In this document: positions 55,067 through 64,000 of the stretch, one piece after another | Layout of the letters: each line of letters starts with the position of its first letter | How positions within the stretch are numbered: the stretch's first letter is position 1 | Source: Sedimentibacter sp. | GTDB taxonomy: Bacteria; Bacillota; Clostridia; Tissierellales; Sedimentibacteraceae | Direction: 5' to 3' | Assembly (NCBI GenBank): GCA_018436705.1 | Contig: JAHDLA010000027.1 | Span: forward strand, 1-64,000 | DNA length: 64,000 nucleotides | Translations under genes and position numbers: made by a program | Notes under the pieces: model-generated | The model's database searches: none | Told to the model about the DNA's origin: nothing | The model's input: only the letters and a program-made list of their open reading frames with translations

Positions 55067-55759
55067 TTACAAAAAGTTTGAAAATGCCGGTGCTAGTACA
55101 ACAGTCAGCAGACCTGACACAGCAATAGACAGGCTGCTCATAGCACCATGAACTTCTCCTAATTCAAGAGCCCTTGAAGTCCCTATTGCATGAGAGGCTG
55201 TCCCAAGTGAAAGCCCAATGGAAATAGGGTTTTTAATCTTAAAAAGTTTGCATATGCCTTCTCCTAAAACACTTCCCACTATTCCGGTCAACACAATAAC
55301 TGCAACTGTAATTGTCTCCATACCACCCAATTCTTCTGATACGGCTATACCTATGGCCGTGGTAATTGATTTTGGCAGCAGCGTCACATACATACCGTGA
55401 GAGAGTTTAAAAATTGCAGATAAAGCAAGAATACTCCCAAGGCTTGTTAAAACGCCGGTCAATATCCCAATCATAATAGCCTTAAAATTTTTTCTTAATA
55501 AATCAAGCTGCTGGTACAATGGAATTGCCAGACAAACTGTTGCAGGGGTTAAGAAATAACTTATGTACTTCCCTCCATTATTATAGCTTTCATAATCTAT
55601 ATCAAATACAGAAAGAATTGTAATTATAATAGCAATGGAAATAAGTAAGGGGTTAAGAATACTGAGTTTTAACTTCTTATTTAATTGCACACCTATAATG
55701 AATGCTGTCAAACTGACAGCAACTCCAAAATATACTGAATTACTTACCACATCTTTCAT
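55067..55759 (-). CDS. lrgB: LrgB/CidB-family membrane protein
   Basis: A 230-aa polytopic protein of the LrgB (PF04172) family with about seven helices and the signature block YFLTPATVCLAIPLYQQ, LLPKSITTAIGIAVSEELGG and GTASHAIGTSRALELGEVHGAMSSL. LrgAB/CidAB pairs act in pyruvate uptake and in control of murein hydrolase activity. It starts immediately after the lrgA stop and ends before a U-rich terminator. Confidence 0.93.
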   Translation of the reverse strand: MKDVVSNSVYFGVAVSLTAFIIGVQLNKKLKLSILNPLLISIAIIITILSVFDIDYESYNNGGKYISYFLTPATVCLAIPLYQQLDLLRKNFKAIMIGILTGVLTSLGSILALSAIFKLSHGMYVTLLPKSITTAIGIAVSEELGGMETITVAVIVLTGIVGSVLGEGICKLFKIKNPISIGLSLGTASHAIGTSRALELGEVHGAMSSLSIAVSGLLTVVLAPAFSNFL

Positions 55760-56113
55760 TTATCTTTCACCGTTCCTTTTTAATATAAAATCTGTCATTT
55801 TTCCTGTAGCTGCCATAACAAGAACTGTAGTTAAAATTGTAATAATCATAATAGGAAGTAATATGTGCGTAACGTCACTCCACACATCGATTAATCCCAC
55901 TGCGGGAGGTATAAACATTATAGGCATTATCTCAAGAAGAGAATTTCCCACTGATTTTACATGTTCTAACTTTATAATATTAGTTTTTAAGCATATCAGC
56001 ATTAGAAGCAGCCCGTAAATGCTGGCTGGTATAGGTAATGGTATAAGAAAATACATACCTTCTCCTATAAATGTTACTGTAAGTATAATAACAAGCTGTA
56101 CAATATAGTTCAT
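55760..56113 (-). CDS. lrgA: LrgA/CidA-family membrane protein
   Basis: A 117-aa protein with four membrane helices. Family markers are GEGMYFLIPLPIPASIYGLLLMLICLKT, the holin-like region, and FIPPAVGLIDVW. AGAGGTAAAAA precedes the ATG. It is the first gene of the lrgAB pair. No LytSR two-component genes, the usual regulators, are close by. Confidence 0.93.
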   Translation of the reverse strand: MNYIVQLVIILTVTFIGEGMYFLIPLPIPASIYGLLLMLICLKTNIIKLEHVKSVGNSLLEIMPIMFIPPAVGLIDVWSDVTHILLPIMIITILTTVLVMAATGKMTDFILKRNGER

Positions 56114-56187
56114 TTTTTACCTCTGTCTCAATATAATTGACTTATATTATATCATAATATTTTCTAATTTAAAGATTTATTTATACC

Positions 56188-56218
56188 AAAAACCCCGAAT
56201 TTACATTCGGGGTTTTTT
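56188..56218. terminator. Terminator between the lipoprotein gene and lrgA
   Basis: ACCCCGAAT (56192-56200) and ATTCGGGGT (56205-56213) form a 9-bp stem with a TTAC loop, U-rich on both strands. It ends the upstream minus-strand lipoprotein gene. Confidence 0.92.
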
Positions 56219-56257
56219 ATGATAATGCAATCAAATTGTAGGTTTTAATGTTGATTC

Positions 56258-57706
56258 TTACTTCATTATTGTGGCTGTTGATATTCCGTCTTCCTGAATA
56301 TATCCTATTTTATAGCCCATCTTTTCAAAATCTCGTATTTTAACCATCGTTGTGCTGTCAACCAACACACCCGTCATATCTGTTTTCTGTCCGTCTCTTA
56401 CTATATAAGCTTTTTTATTAGCATCGTCCCATTCAACTTCTTCTCCAAATGACTCTCCAATATATCTCAACGGAAGATACACTCTTTCATCAATCAATGT
56501 GTATGTTTCATAATCATACTCTGAAGTGTTATCAAGTCTATATTTAACAATGTCCGCACTGTAGCTTTCAGGATACCATGTAAGCTCTATTTTATTTACA
56601 GGATTAATTCTATCTTCTGTTGCCTTATGCAGCTTTTCAAATTCCTCTGCAGTTATGGAGTCCTCTGCTACTTCTTTCTTTTCCACATCTGCCAGAGTGA
56701 CTTCAGTTTTTGATTCAAAGTTTCCTGCATCCACACCTTCTAAAACAAGATTTCCTTCTATCGCTTGAATATATAATTTACCTTTTTTATAAATTTCTTC
56801 CTTTATACTGCTTCCGTCAATCATTTCCATGCTTTGTTTAAATTCATCTGTCTCAATGAATAGCACGGCCTCATCAAGAAAGTCATAAAAATCCTGACGG
56901 CTTCCTTTTAACTCCTCAAGGAATTCTTCTTTTTCTTCTTCAGATATTCCCATTTGATCAGCACTTATATAATCAAACATACCTTCAACATATTTTACAG
57001 TTTCATCAAAAATAGTTTCTCTATTTTCATCAGCATATATTACTAATTTCTTAATAAATTCCACCGCGTTTTCAGGATCAAGTTCTATTGAATATCCTCC
57101 GCTGATTTTCTTGACCAAGTCAGAGTCAAAGCCTTTGAATGCAGTCTTTAAGTATTTTATTGAAGGTTCATACATATCTTCATAAATATCCTTAGAAGCA
57201 TATATATCTTCATAGAAAGTACTATAATCATCATTGTAATATTCACCAAAATCGTAAAGCATTATGTATTCAACATTTTTGAGTTCAACATTATATAATG
57301 CATCCATCACTTCTTTGTTTTCAGGTTCGCTACCAAATTCCTCGCTTAATTTAAGCACTTCAAGTATGATTGCTTTAGAAGCATACACCTTATTATCGGA
57401 TACTACTAAATTGATAGGAAGATTATTTTCCACATCATTAACCTTGATATCCGCATTCATATCTAAATATATGCTATCCAAATCTTCAAGGTTTACTTCA
57501 CCTTCTACCTTAAAGTCAATGTCATACGGCTCCCCGGCAATCTCCTCAGATACATTGAGTTTTGTACTGTTGTTGAACTCATATTGTTTTATATCGCTTA
57601 TTTCTTTCGATAATTCAAAATAACCAATTTCATTTGTTCCACATGCCGTAAGCGGAATAATAGTCATAAGACCTACAAGCAGCATGCTTATTAATTTTTT
57701 ACCCAT
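56258..57706 (-). CDS. Lipoprotein with C-terminal copper-amine-oxidase N-terminal-like (stalk) domain
   Basis: 482 aa. The signal MGKKLISMLLVGLMTIIPLTAC has a clean lipobox (LTAC). The long middle (about residues 25-350) is acidic and rich in Glu and Asp, with a VEGEVNLEDLDSIYLDM-type beta region, and has no family I recognise. The last 90 residues, VYLPLRYIGESFGEEVEWDDANKKAYIVRDG, match the copper amine oxidase N-terminal stalk domain, common in clostridial surface proteins and not itself an oxidase. AGGAGCATAGAT precedes the ATG at 57704-57706. Confidence 0.85.
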   Translation of the reverse strand: MGKKLISMLLVGLMTIIPLTACGTNEIGYFELSKEISDIKQYEFNNSTKLNVSEEIAGEPYDIDFKVEGEVNLEDLDSIYLDMNADIKVNDVENNLPINLVVSDNKVYASKAIILEVLKLSEEFGSEPENKEVMDALYNVELKNVEYIMLYDFGEYYNDDYSTFYEDIYASKDIYEDMYEPSIKYLKTAFKGFDSDLVKKISGGYSIELDPENAVEFIKKLVIYADENRETIFDETVKYVEGMFDYISADQMGISEEEKEEFLEELKGSRQDFYDFLDEAVLFIETDEFKQSMEMIDGSSIKEEIYKKGKLYIQAIEGNLVLEGVDAGNFESKTEVTLADVEKKEVAEDSITAEEFEKLHKATEDRINPVNKIELTWYPESYSADIVKYRLDNTSEYDYETYTLIDERVYLPLRYIGESFGEEVEWDDANKKAYIVRDGQKTDMTGVLVDSTTMVKIRDFEKMGYKIGYIQEDGISTATIMK

Positions 57707-57785
57707 ATCTATGCTCCTAATCATTAATTTATTTATTGTATTCTAACACATATACAATAAATTTACAAACTATTCCGAGCAATAT

Positions 57786-57812
57786 AAAAGGCAGTTTCAA
57801 AAGAAACTGCCT
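57786..57812 (-). terminator. Terminator after nifJ
   Basis: AGGCAGTTTC (57789-57798) and GAAACTGCCT (57803-57812) form a 10-bp stem with an AAAA loop, followed by U residues on the minus strand. Confidence 0.9.
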
Positions 57813-57831
57813 AAAATATCTTCTGCTGATT

Positions 57832-60800
57832 TTAGTATTTCATTTCAGACATTCTTACATAGCTGTCATATCTATCTTTAGCATCTTTTTCTGCTTTAGC
57901 AAATAATTGTTCAGCTATTTCAGGGAATGACTTCTTCAAGGAAGCATATCTTACTTCGCCTTCCAAGAATTCTATGAATGAAGCACTTGGAACTTTGGAA
58001 TCCAGTGTGAACGGATTCTTTCCTTCTTCTTTAAGAAGAGGATTGAATCTGTATAAATGCCAGTATCCAGCTTCAACAGCTTTCTTTTCTCTTTCAACAG
58101 TCTTGCCCATTCCTGCTTTAATACCGTGGTTGATACATGGAGCATAAGCAATGATTAATGATGGTCCATCATAGCTTTCAGCTTCTTTTAATGCTTTCAA
58201 GAATTGATTCTTATCAGCACCGATAGCAACCTGAGCTACATATACGTAGCCATAAGTTGAAGCTATCATACCAAGGTCTTTTTTCTTAACTCTCTTACCA
58301 GATGCAGCAAATTTCGCAACTGAAGCAGTAGGAGTTGCTTTTGAAGACTGGCCGCCTGTATTTGAGTAAACTTCTGTATCAACAACCAGAACATTTACAT
58401 CTTCACCTGATGCTAATACGTGGTCTAATCCGCCGTATCCAATATCATATGCCCAGCCGTCACCACCGATTATCCATTGTGATTTTTTAACCAGGAAATC
58501 TTTCTTGTCTAGTATATTTTTAACATCAGCTGCACATTCAGCACAAGCATTAAATCCTTCTAATGCTGCTAAAACTTTATCTGATGCTGCTCTTGATTTT
58601 TCTCCGTCATTCTTTGTAGCTACCCATTCAGTTAATGCATTTTTAACTTCTTGTGAAATGTCTTTTCCCAATAAGCTGTCTACTGATAACTGAATTGATT
58701 CTCTCATTTGTTTTACAGCTGTTGCCATACCAAGTCCGAACTCTGCGTTATCTTCAAACAGTGAGTTAGCCCATGATGGTCCTCTTCCGTTACAATCTTT
58801 AGTAAACGGAGTTGCAGGTGCCGATGCTCCCCAAATTGATGAACATCCTGTAGCATTAGCAATCATCATTCTGTCGCCAAATAACTGAGTGATAGTCTTA
58901 ACATAAGCAGTTTCACCACAACCAGCGCAAGCTCCTGAGAATTCAAAGTATGGTTTACAGAACTGGCTTCCTTTTACAGAAGTTTTATCCATTAATCCAT
59001 CTTTTATAGTTACTTTGTCTATAGCATATTTCCAATTAGAAACTTCTTTTTCAATTTCTTCTGCAATAGGAGTCATAACTAAAGCTTTGTTGCCTTTCTT
59101 ACCTGGGCAGATATCTGCGCAGTTTCCGCAACCTGTACAATCCAACGGGCTTATCTGAAGTCTGTATTCCAGTCCATCTAACCCTTTGCCTATTGCTTTT
59201 AATGTATTAAAGTTTTCTGGTGCATTAGCTTTTTCGTTTGCATCAAGTAATGTAGGTCTAATTACAGCATGAGGACATACAAATGCACATTGATTACACT
59301 GAATACAATTTTCAGCTTCCCATTTTGGAACTTCAACTGCAATTCCTCTCTTTTCGTAAGCAGCTGTTCCCTGTGGGAATGTACCATCTTCAATTCCTTC
59401 AAATGTGCTTACTGGTAAGCTGTCGCCTTCTTGTCTATTCATTACGTCAACAACTTTTTTAACAAACTCTGGTTTTTCTTCTTCAGTAAATGGTACAGCT
59501 AATCCGCTATTAGCTTTTGAATCATCCTTAGCATCTTTCCATGATGCAGGAACATCAATTTTTACTAACTCGGCAATACCTTTTTGAACGGCTTCTTTGT
59601 TCATGTTAACTACATTTTCGCCTTTTTTGCCGTACGATTTAACTATAGCTGCATTTAAGTATTCAACTGCATCTTCCAAAGGAATTACATCTGCCAATTT
59701 AAAGAATGCAGACTGGATAATCATGTTCGTTCTGTTTCCAAGACCTATTTCATGCGCAATACCTGTTGCATTAATAGTATAGAAGTTTATTTCTTTTTCA
59801 GCTAAATATTTTTTATATTTTGCAGGTAAATTAGATTCGAGCTCTTCTTTCGACCAAATAGTATTTAATAGGAATTTTCCGCCTTTCTTAAGACCTGTCA
59901 ATACATCATATTTATCGATATATGATTGCTGTGACAGTGAAACAAAGTCAGCTTCATCTATCAAATAAGTTGATCTAATAGGTGATTTACCGAATCTTAA
60001 GTGAGAAACAGTAACACCGCCTGATTTCTTAGAGTCATATGAGAAATATCCTTGAGCATACATGTTTGTATGGTCTCCGATAATCTTAATAGCATCTTTG
60101 TTAGCTCCAACAGTACCGTCTGAACCAAGACCCCAGAATTTACATCTTATTGTACCTGAAGCTGATGTATTTACTACTTCCGGAGTTTCAAGAGATGTAA
60201 ATGTAACATCATCTACTATACCGATTGTAAATCCATCTTTCGGCTGGTCTTGTTTTAAATTGTTATATACTGCAAATATTTGAGCAGGTGTAGTGTCTTT
60301 TGAACCAAGACCATATCTTCCGCCAACTATTACAGGTTGTTTTTCATTTCTGTAGAATAATGATTTAACGTCTAAGAACAATGGTTCTCCAACTGATCCA
60401 GGTTCTTTTGATCTGTCAAGAACTGCTATTTTTTTAACAGTTTCCGGCAATACGTCAAAGAAGTATTTTGATGAGAAAGGTCTGTAAAGATGTACTATAA
60501 CTATACCAACTTTTTCTCCCTGAGCATTTAAGTAATCAACAACTTCTTCAGCTGTTTCAGTAACAGAACCCATTGCAACTATAATATTTTCTGCATCAGG
60601 AGCTCCATAATAATTAAATGGTTTGTAATCTCTTCCTGTTAATTTTCCAATTTCCTTCATATAGTCAACAACTACATCAGGAACTGCATTATAGAATTTG
60701 TTTGAAGATTCTTTTGCCTGGAAGAATATATCAGGATTTTGAGCTGTACCTCTAGTTACAGGATGTTCAGGATTCAATGCTCTTGATCTGAATTCATTCA

Positions 60801-61398
60801 CAGCATCCATATCAACTAATTTTGCTAAATCATCATAATTCAAAACTTCTATTTTCTGAATCTCATGAGATGTTCTGAAACCGTCGAAGAAATGTACAAA
60901 AGGAACTCTTGTCTTAAGAGTAGCTAAGTGTGCAACTCCTCCTAAATCCATAGCCTCTTGAACGCTGCTTGATGCTAATAATGCAAAACCTGTTTGTCTT
61001 GCTGCCATAATATCTGAATGGTCCCCAAATATTGACAGTGCGTGTCCGGCAATTGCTCTTGCAGAAACATGGAATACGGCCGGTAATAATTCACCTGCTA
61101 TTTTATACATATTCGGAATCATCAATAATAATCCCTGTGAAGCTGTGTATGTAGTAGTAAGTGCACCTGCCTGCAATGAGCCGTGAACAGCTCCGGAAGC
61201 GCCTCCCTCTGATTGCATTTCCACAACTTTTACAGTTTGTCCAAAGATGTTCTTTTGTCCGTGAGCTGCCCATTCATCAGCAAGTTCAGCCATTGGAGAA
61301 GAAGGTGTTATTGGGAATATTGCCGCAACATCTGTAAAGGCATATGAAACATACGCTGCAGCTGTATTTCCGTCCATAGTTTTCATAACTTTTGACAT
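57832..61398 (-). CDS. nifJ: Pyruvate:ferredoxin (flavodoxin) oxidoreductase
   Basis: A one-chain PFOR of 1188 aa that oxidises pyruvate to acetyl-CoA and CO2 and reduces ferredoxin. In order: domain I with FPITPSSPMAELADEWAAHG, domain II, the CoA/gamma region, two [4Fe-4S] motifs (CIQCNQCAFVCPHAV and CTGCGNCADICPG), and a TPP domain with GCAGCGETAYVK, IGGDGWAYDIGYGG and VEVYSNTGGQSSKATP-like VDTEVYSNTGGQSSK. GGGAGGAAATATA precedes the ATG at 61396-61398. It is a single gene. Its leader holds repeated TTGTTTATA elements that may be regulatory. Confidence 0.97.
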   Translation of the reverse strand: MSKVMKTMDGNTAAAYVSYAFTDVAAIFPITPSSPMAELADEWAAHGQKNIFGQTVKVVEMQSEGGASGAVHGSLQAGALTTTYTASQGLLLMIPNMYKIAGELLPAVFHVSARAIAGHALSIFGDHSDIMAARQTGFALLASSSVQEAMDLGGVAHLATLKTRVPFVHFFDGFRTSHEIQKIEVLNYDDLAKLVDMDAVNEFRSRALNPEHPVTRGTAQNPDIFFQAKESSNKFYNAVPDVVVDYMKEIGKLTGRDYKPFNYYGAPDAENIIVAMGSVTETAEEVVDYLNAQGEKVGIVIVHLYRPFSSKYFFDVLPETVKKIAVLDRSKEPGSVGEPLFLDVKSLFYRNEKQPVIVGGRYGLGSKDTTPAQIFAVYNNLKQDQPKDGFTIGIVDDVTFTSLETPEVVNTSASGTIRCKFWGLGSDGTVGANKDAIKIIGDHTNMYAQGYFSYDSKKSGGVTVSHLRFGKSPIRSTYLIDEADFVSLSQQSYIDKYDVLTGLKKGGKFLLNTIWSKEELESNLPAKYKKYLAEKEINFYTINATGIAHEIGLGNRTNMIIQSAFFKLADVIPLEDAVEYLNAAIVKSYGKKGENVVNMNKEAVQKGIAELVKIDVPASWKDAKDDSKANSGLAVPFTEEEKPEFVKKVVDVMNRQEGDSLPVSTFEGIEDGTFPQGTAAYEKRGIAVEVPKWEAENCIQCNQCAFVCPHAVIRPTLLDANEKANAPENFNTLKAIGKGLDGLEYRLQISPLDCTGCGNCADICPGKKGNKALVMTPIAEEIEKEVSNWKYAIDKVTIKDGLMDKTSVKGSQFCKPYFEFSGACAGCGETAYVKTITQLFGDRMMIANATGCSSIWGASAPATPFTKDCNGRGPSWANSLFEDNAEFGLGMATAVKQMRESIQLSVDSLLGKDISQEVKNALTEWVATKNDGEKSRAASDKVLAALEGFNACAECAADVKNILDKKDFLVKKSQWIIGGDGWAYDIGYGGLDHVLASGEDVNVLVVDTEVYSNTGGQSSKATPTASVAKFAASGKRVKKKDLGMIASTYGYVYVAQVAIGADKNQFLKALKEAESYDGPSLIIAYAPCINHGIKAGMGKTVEREKKAVEAGYWHLYRFNPLLKEEGKNPFTLDSKVPSASFIEFLEGEVRYASLKKSFPEIAEQLFAKAEKDAKDRYDSYVRMSEMKY

Positions 61399-61477
61399 TA
61401 TATTTCCTCCCATATAAATATTAGTTTATATAATTTAACCATAATAACATAAATAATTAATATTTATATTATTTTTA

Positions 61478-61536
61478 TTGTTTATATTGTTTATAACATA
61501 AAAAAAATTGTAACTTCTTGTATTGCTATAAACAAT
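61478..61536. repeat. Two tandem and one inverted TTGTTTATA repeats upstream of nifJ
   Basis: TTGTTTATA occurs at 61478-61486 and again directly at 61487-61495, and its reverse complement TATAAACAA at 61527-61535. The last two extend to a 10-bp inverted repeat. They lie 80-140 bp upstream of the nifJ start, where an operator could act. They do not match the Rex consensus well. Confidence 0.5.
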
Positions 61537-61746
61537 CCATACACATTTGATTATATATTAAAGCAAAAATAAATGCAACCAAAAAAATTGCATATTTTTT
61601 TATAATATTAATCTGTTATGTTTTGATATAAACATCTGGTTTTCTCGATAAAATAAATAAATTATAGACTTCAATACATACGTTATCATTATCGATAAAA
61701 CGTATTTTTTTTTTTATTTTTGCAAGATATTTTATAAAAGATTCAA
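61537..61746. other. AT-rich intergenic stretch with one hairpin
   Basis: Part of the 348-bp gap between hprK and nifJ. I see no ORF. ATACGTT (61678-61684) and AACGTAT (61699-61705) form a hairpin followed by a 12-T run on the plus strand. That is terminator-like, but it points away from both flanking minus-strand genes. Confidence 0.45.
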
Positions 61747-62670
61747 TTATATAGAAAGGCTTTTAAATCTTTTGTTATATGTTTCCAGAGGATTATATCC
61801 CAAAAGCTTTTGTCTGTAGTTTTTAGCCGCTATTTCGATTATTGCAGAAATATTCCTTCCCGGTCTAACAGGAATTACAACTGTAGGAACCTTTACGCCT
61901 AAAATTTCTGTAAAATCCTCATTTATTCCGATTCTATCATATTCTTTATTTTCATCCCACTCTTCAAGTTCTATGACAATTTCAACAAACTGCTCTATTC
62001 TTATGGAACCTACTCCGAACAAATGCTTTATATCAAGTATTCCTATTCCTCTTATTTCCATAAGGTGCTGAGTAAGTTCAGGACACGTTGCCTTTAAGTC
62101 ATTATCAACTTTTTTTATAATAACGGCATCATCTGCTACCAACCGGTGTCCGCGATTAATGAGTTCAAGAGATGTTTCGCTTTTTCCTATACCGCTTTTT
62201 CCTTTTATTAAAACACCTACCCCAAAAACTTCGAGGCATACTCCATGTATTGTCGTTTCTTCGGCCAACTCCTCCTCAAGAAAATTAATAAGTACATTTT
62301 GAAGTTTATCTGTTTTTTGATTTGAAGTAAAAACAGGCCTTTTATATTTTTTTGCGTAGTGAATTATATCTTCATCTGCTCCCATATCATTTGCTATTAC
62401 AAGAGCAGGAATAGGAAAGCTGAAAAATTTATCCAGCCTCTGCCGTTTAACTTTCATGTCCAATGTTTTCAGGTAAAACATTTCTGCTTTTCCCATAACT
62501 TGAACCCTTTCAAATGAAAACCAATCAAAATAGCCAGCCATTTGAAGGCCGGGTCTTATTATTTCCGGCGTATAGATCCTTGACTGTACATCCTCCGGAT
62601 AATACACAGGCTCAAACTTCATATAATTTACTAAATCCTCAAGCTTTACATATTGCATCTTTGTTACCAT
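61747..62670 (-). CDS. hprK: HPr kinase/phosphorylase
   Basis: HprK phosphorylates and dephosphorylates Ser46 of HPr in response to glycolytic state, driving CcpA-type catabolite control. About 307 aa. The N-terminal domain has QVMGKAEMFYLK. The P-loop is GVLIKGKSGIGKSETSLEL with LVADDAVIIKK. The family signature MEIRGIGILDIKHLFG and the late VTIPVRPGRNISAIIEIAAKN-like region are present. GAGGG abuts the first ATG, so translation may begin four codons later. It lies 35 bp after uvrC, in the same direction. Confidence 0.95.
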   Translation of the reverse strand: MVTKMQYVKLEDLVNYMKFEPVYYPEDVQSRIYTPEIIRPGLQMAGYFDWFSFERVQVMGKAEMFYLKTLDMKVKRQRLDKFFSFPIPALVIANDMGADEDIIHYAKKYKRPVFTSNQKTDKLQNVLINFLEEELAEETTIHGVCLEVFGVGVLIKGKSGIGKSETSLELINRGHRLVADDAVIIKKVDNDLKATCPELTQHLMEIRGIGILDIKHLFGVGSIRIEQFVEIVIELEEWDENKEYDRIGINEDFTEILGVKVPTVVIPVRPGRNISAIIEIAAKNYRQKLLGYNPLETYNKRFKSLSI

Positions 62671-62705
62671 CCCTCTATCTTAACTGTTTATTGCTCGAAA
62701 TTACT

Positions 62706-64000
62706 TTATATGTCTTTTATTTTTTTATCTTTGAAATAGCTGTAAACCGACTCTGCGGCTCTTAAATTCATTCCTGCCACACCCGCAAGCTCTTCAACAC
62801 TTTTATTTTTTATATTATCAACTGACCCAAATTCCCTCAGCAGATTTACCTTTCTTTTCTCTCCTATATTTTCAATATTGTCCAGTTCTGACTTAAACAG
62901 TGTTTTATCTCTTAAATTCCGATGATATTCAATTGCAAACCTGTGCGCTTCTTCTTGAATTCTATAAATCAAGCGATAAACTTTGTCAGTTTTATTGAAT
63001 TCTATTTCTTTATTTTTGTAAATTATCCCTCTTGTAGTGTGCTTATCATCCTTTATCATTCCACAAACGGGTATATTTAGTCCATAATTGTAAATAACTT
63101 CTTCTGCAATGCCGGTTTGTCCCTTTCCTCCATCAATCAATATTAAATCGGGCATTTTATTAAATCCGTTAATTTCTCCCCGGTCAAGGCCTCTGTTAAT
63201 TCGTCTTTCAAGAACTTCTTCCATACTTTTATAGTCGTTTGGTCCCTTCACCGTTTTAATTCTAAACCTTCTGTAATTACTTTTACTGGGAATACCCCTC
63301 TCAAATACAACCATTGACCCAACCGATTCAACTCCCTGTATATTTGAAATATCATAGGCTTCAATCCTTGCAGGGATACTTTCTAATTCCAGCAAATCCT
63401 TAAGAGCCTCTACCGCCTGCATGCTTTCATCAATACTTCTTTTTATTCTCTGGCTTCCTTTTTCCAATATCTCAAGTGCATTCTTCTTTATCATTTTAAT
63501 CAGCATGCTTTTATCTCCTTTTAAAGGCACCTTAACAGAAACTTTGTTGCCTCTTTTTTGCGACAGCAGCTTTTCAAATACTTCTCTATCTTCAATGTCG
63601 GTCTCTATATAAATTTCTTTAGGTATATATACTGTTCCTGTGTAAAATTGTGATAAAAACGAGCTGATAACTTTTTCCCGCTCCTCATTTTCCGTGTTTG
63701 CCAGCAAATAATGTTCCCTTCCTATTACTTTGCCGTTACGTATGAAAAATATCTGAATGCATGACTCCTCAATGCCCATGGCACTTCCTATGACATCTTG
63801 GTCAAGATTATTATTTGCTGCAACAATTTTCTGTTTTTCCGAAATTAATTCCAGCGCTTTTATCTGATCTCTATACTTTGCGGCCATTTCAAAATCCAAC
63901 GTTTCTGAAGCAAGATTCATTTTTTTAGTCAATGAAACAATAAGCTCTTTTTCTCCTCCCGCTAGAAACGCAATTGCCTTATTCATTTCTTCTCTATATT
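62706..64000 (-). CDS. uvrC: Excinuclease ABC subunit UvrC (5' part outside the window)
   Basis: UvrC makes the two incisions in nucleotide excision repair. About 430 C-terminal residues are seen; the frame stays open to the window edge, so the GIY-YIG nuclease domain lies beyond it. Visible parts are the UVR motif (KMNLASETLDFEMAAKYRDQIKAL), the RNase-H-like nuclease domain with EAYDISNIQGVESVGSMVVF and ILIDGGKGQ, AHRFAIEYHR and the C-terminal helix-hairpin-helix pair. It precedes hprK, an order seen in Clostridia. Confidence 0.96.
   Translation of the reverse strand, partial: YREEMNKAIAFLAGGEKELIVSLTKKMNLASETLDFEMAAKYRDQIKALELISEKQKIVAANNNLDQDVIGSAMGIEESCIQIFFIRNGKVIGREHYLLANTENEEREKVISSFLSQFYTGTVYIPKEIYIETDIEDREVFEKLLSQKRGNKVSVKVPLKGDKSMLIKMIKKNALEILEKGSQRIKRSIDESMQAVEALKDLLELESIPARIEAYDISNIQGVESVGSMVVFERGIPSKSNYRRFRIKTVKGPNDYKSMEEVLERRINRGLDRGEINGFNKMPDLILIDGGKGQTGIAEEVIYNYGLNIPVCGMIKDDKHTTRGIIYKNKEIEFNKTDKVYRLIYRIQEEAHRFAIEYHRNLRDKTLFKSELDNIENIGEKRKVNLLREFGSVDNIKNKSVEELAGVAGMNLRAAESVYSYFKDKKIKDI

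Noticed and set aside
56258..57706. Copper amine oxidase enzyme
   Set aside because: Only the N-terminal stalk-type domain is present; the catalytic domain is absent, so no oxidase activity is claimed.

Overview
The window is AT-rich and reads as part of the chromosome of a strictly anaerobic, Gram-positive Clostridia/Tissierellia-type bacterium. The evidence is a one-chain pyruvate:ferredoxin oxidoreductase, an [FeFe]-hydrogenase-type sensor, HPr kinase, three SLH repeats on a surface protein, a Gram-positive LexA box (CGAACTTATGTTCG) and purine-rich Shine-Dalgarno sites on nearly every gene. The genus cannot be fixed from sequence alone. No rRNA, tRNA or CRISPR array was seen.

Region 1 (about 0.8-14.9 kb, minus strand) is a molybdenum/selenium respiration island. 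It holds mobA, a tetrathionate-reductase-like Tat-exported molybdenum enzyme, its TorD-type chaperone, its four-cluster Fe-S subunit, a 58-aa TatA, a polyferredoxin, a binding-protein/histidine-kinase/sigma-54-activator trio, moeA, mobB and the tRNA 2-selenouridine synthase mnmH. The catalytic subunit looks broken in two by an in-frame TGA. The TGA sits where the family carries its molybdenum-ligand residue and is followed at once by a SECIS-like hairpin, so I read it as one 1024-aa selenoprotein. A canonical -24/-12 promoter and clustered TGTCA/TGACA repeats lie upstream, matching the GAFTGA-type activator encoded in the island.

Region 2 (14.9-25.6 kb) is mostly housekeeping: dnaX-ebfC-recR, an SOS-controlled Y-family polymerase with a small companion gene, a lipoprotein, a 32-aa membrane peptide, a probable alpha-ribazole kinase, a phage-like glucosaminidase and membrane-protein pair, an EamA exporter, rpmE and rho. 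Region 3 (25.8-35.1 kb) has a three-gene sensory hydrogenase/phosphatase cassette, glpX, an aldehyde dehydrogenase, a beta-keto-acid cleavage enzyme and murF-ddl. The Ddl carries a VanC/VanG-like substrate loop.

Region 4 (35.3-53.3 kb, minus strand) encodes a MalT/LuxR-type STAND regulator, a 2640-aa secreted Ig-like protein, a 2121-aa secreted SLH-anchored protein and a small secreted subtilisin. The last three are closely packed and probably form an operon under the regulator. Region 5 (53.5-64 kb) has a PadR/HAAS membrane pair with its operator, lrgAB, a copper-amine-oxidase-domain lipoprotein, PFOR (nifJ), hprK and the 3' part of uvrC, which runs off the window.

Most notable are the predicted selenocysteine TtrA-like enzyme with its sigma-54 control circuit, the giant surface-protein locus and the hydrogenase/phosphatase sensor cassette.
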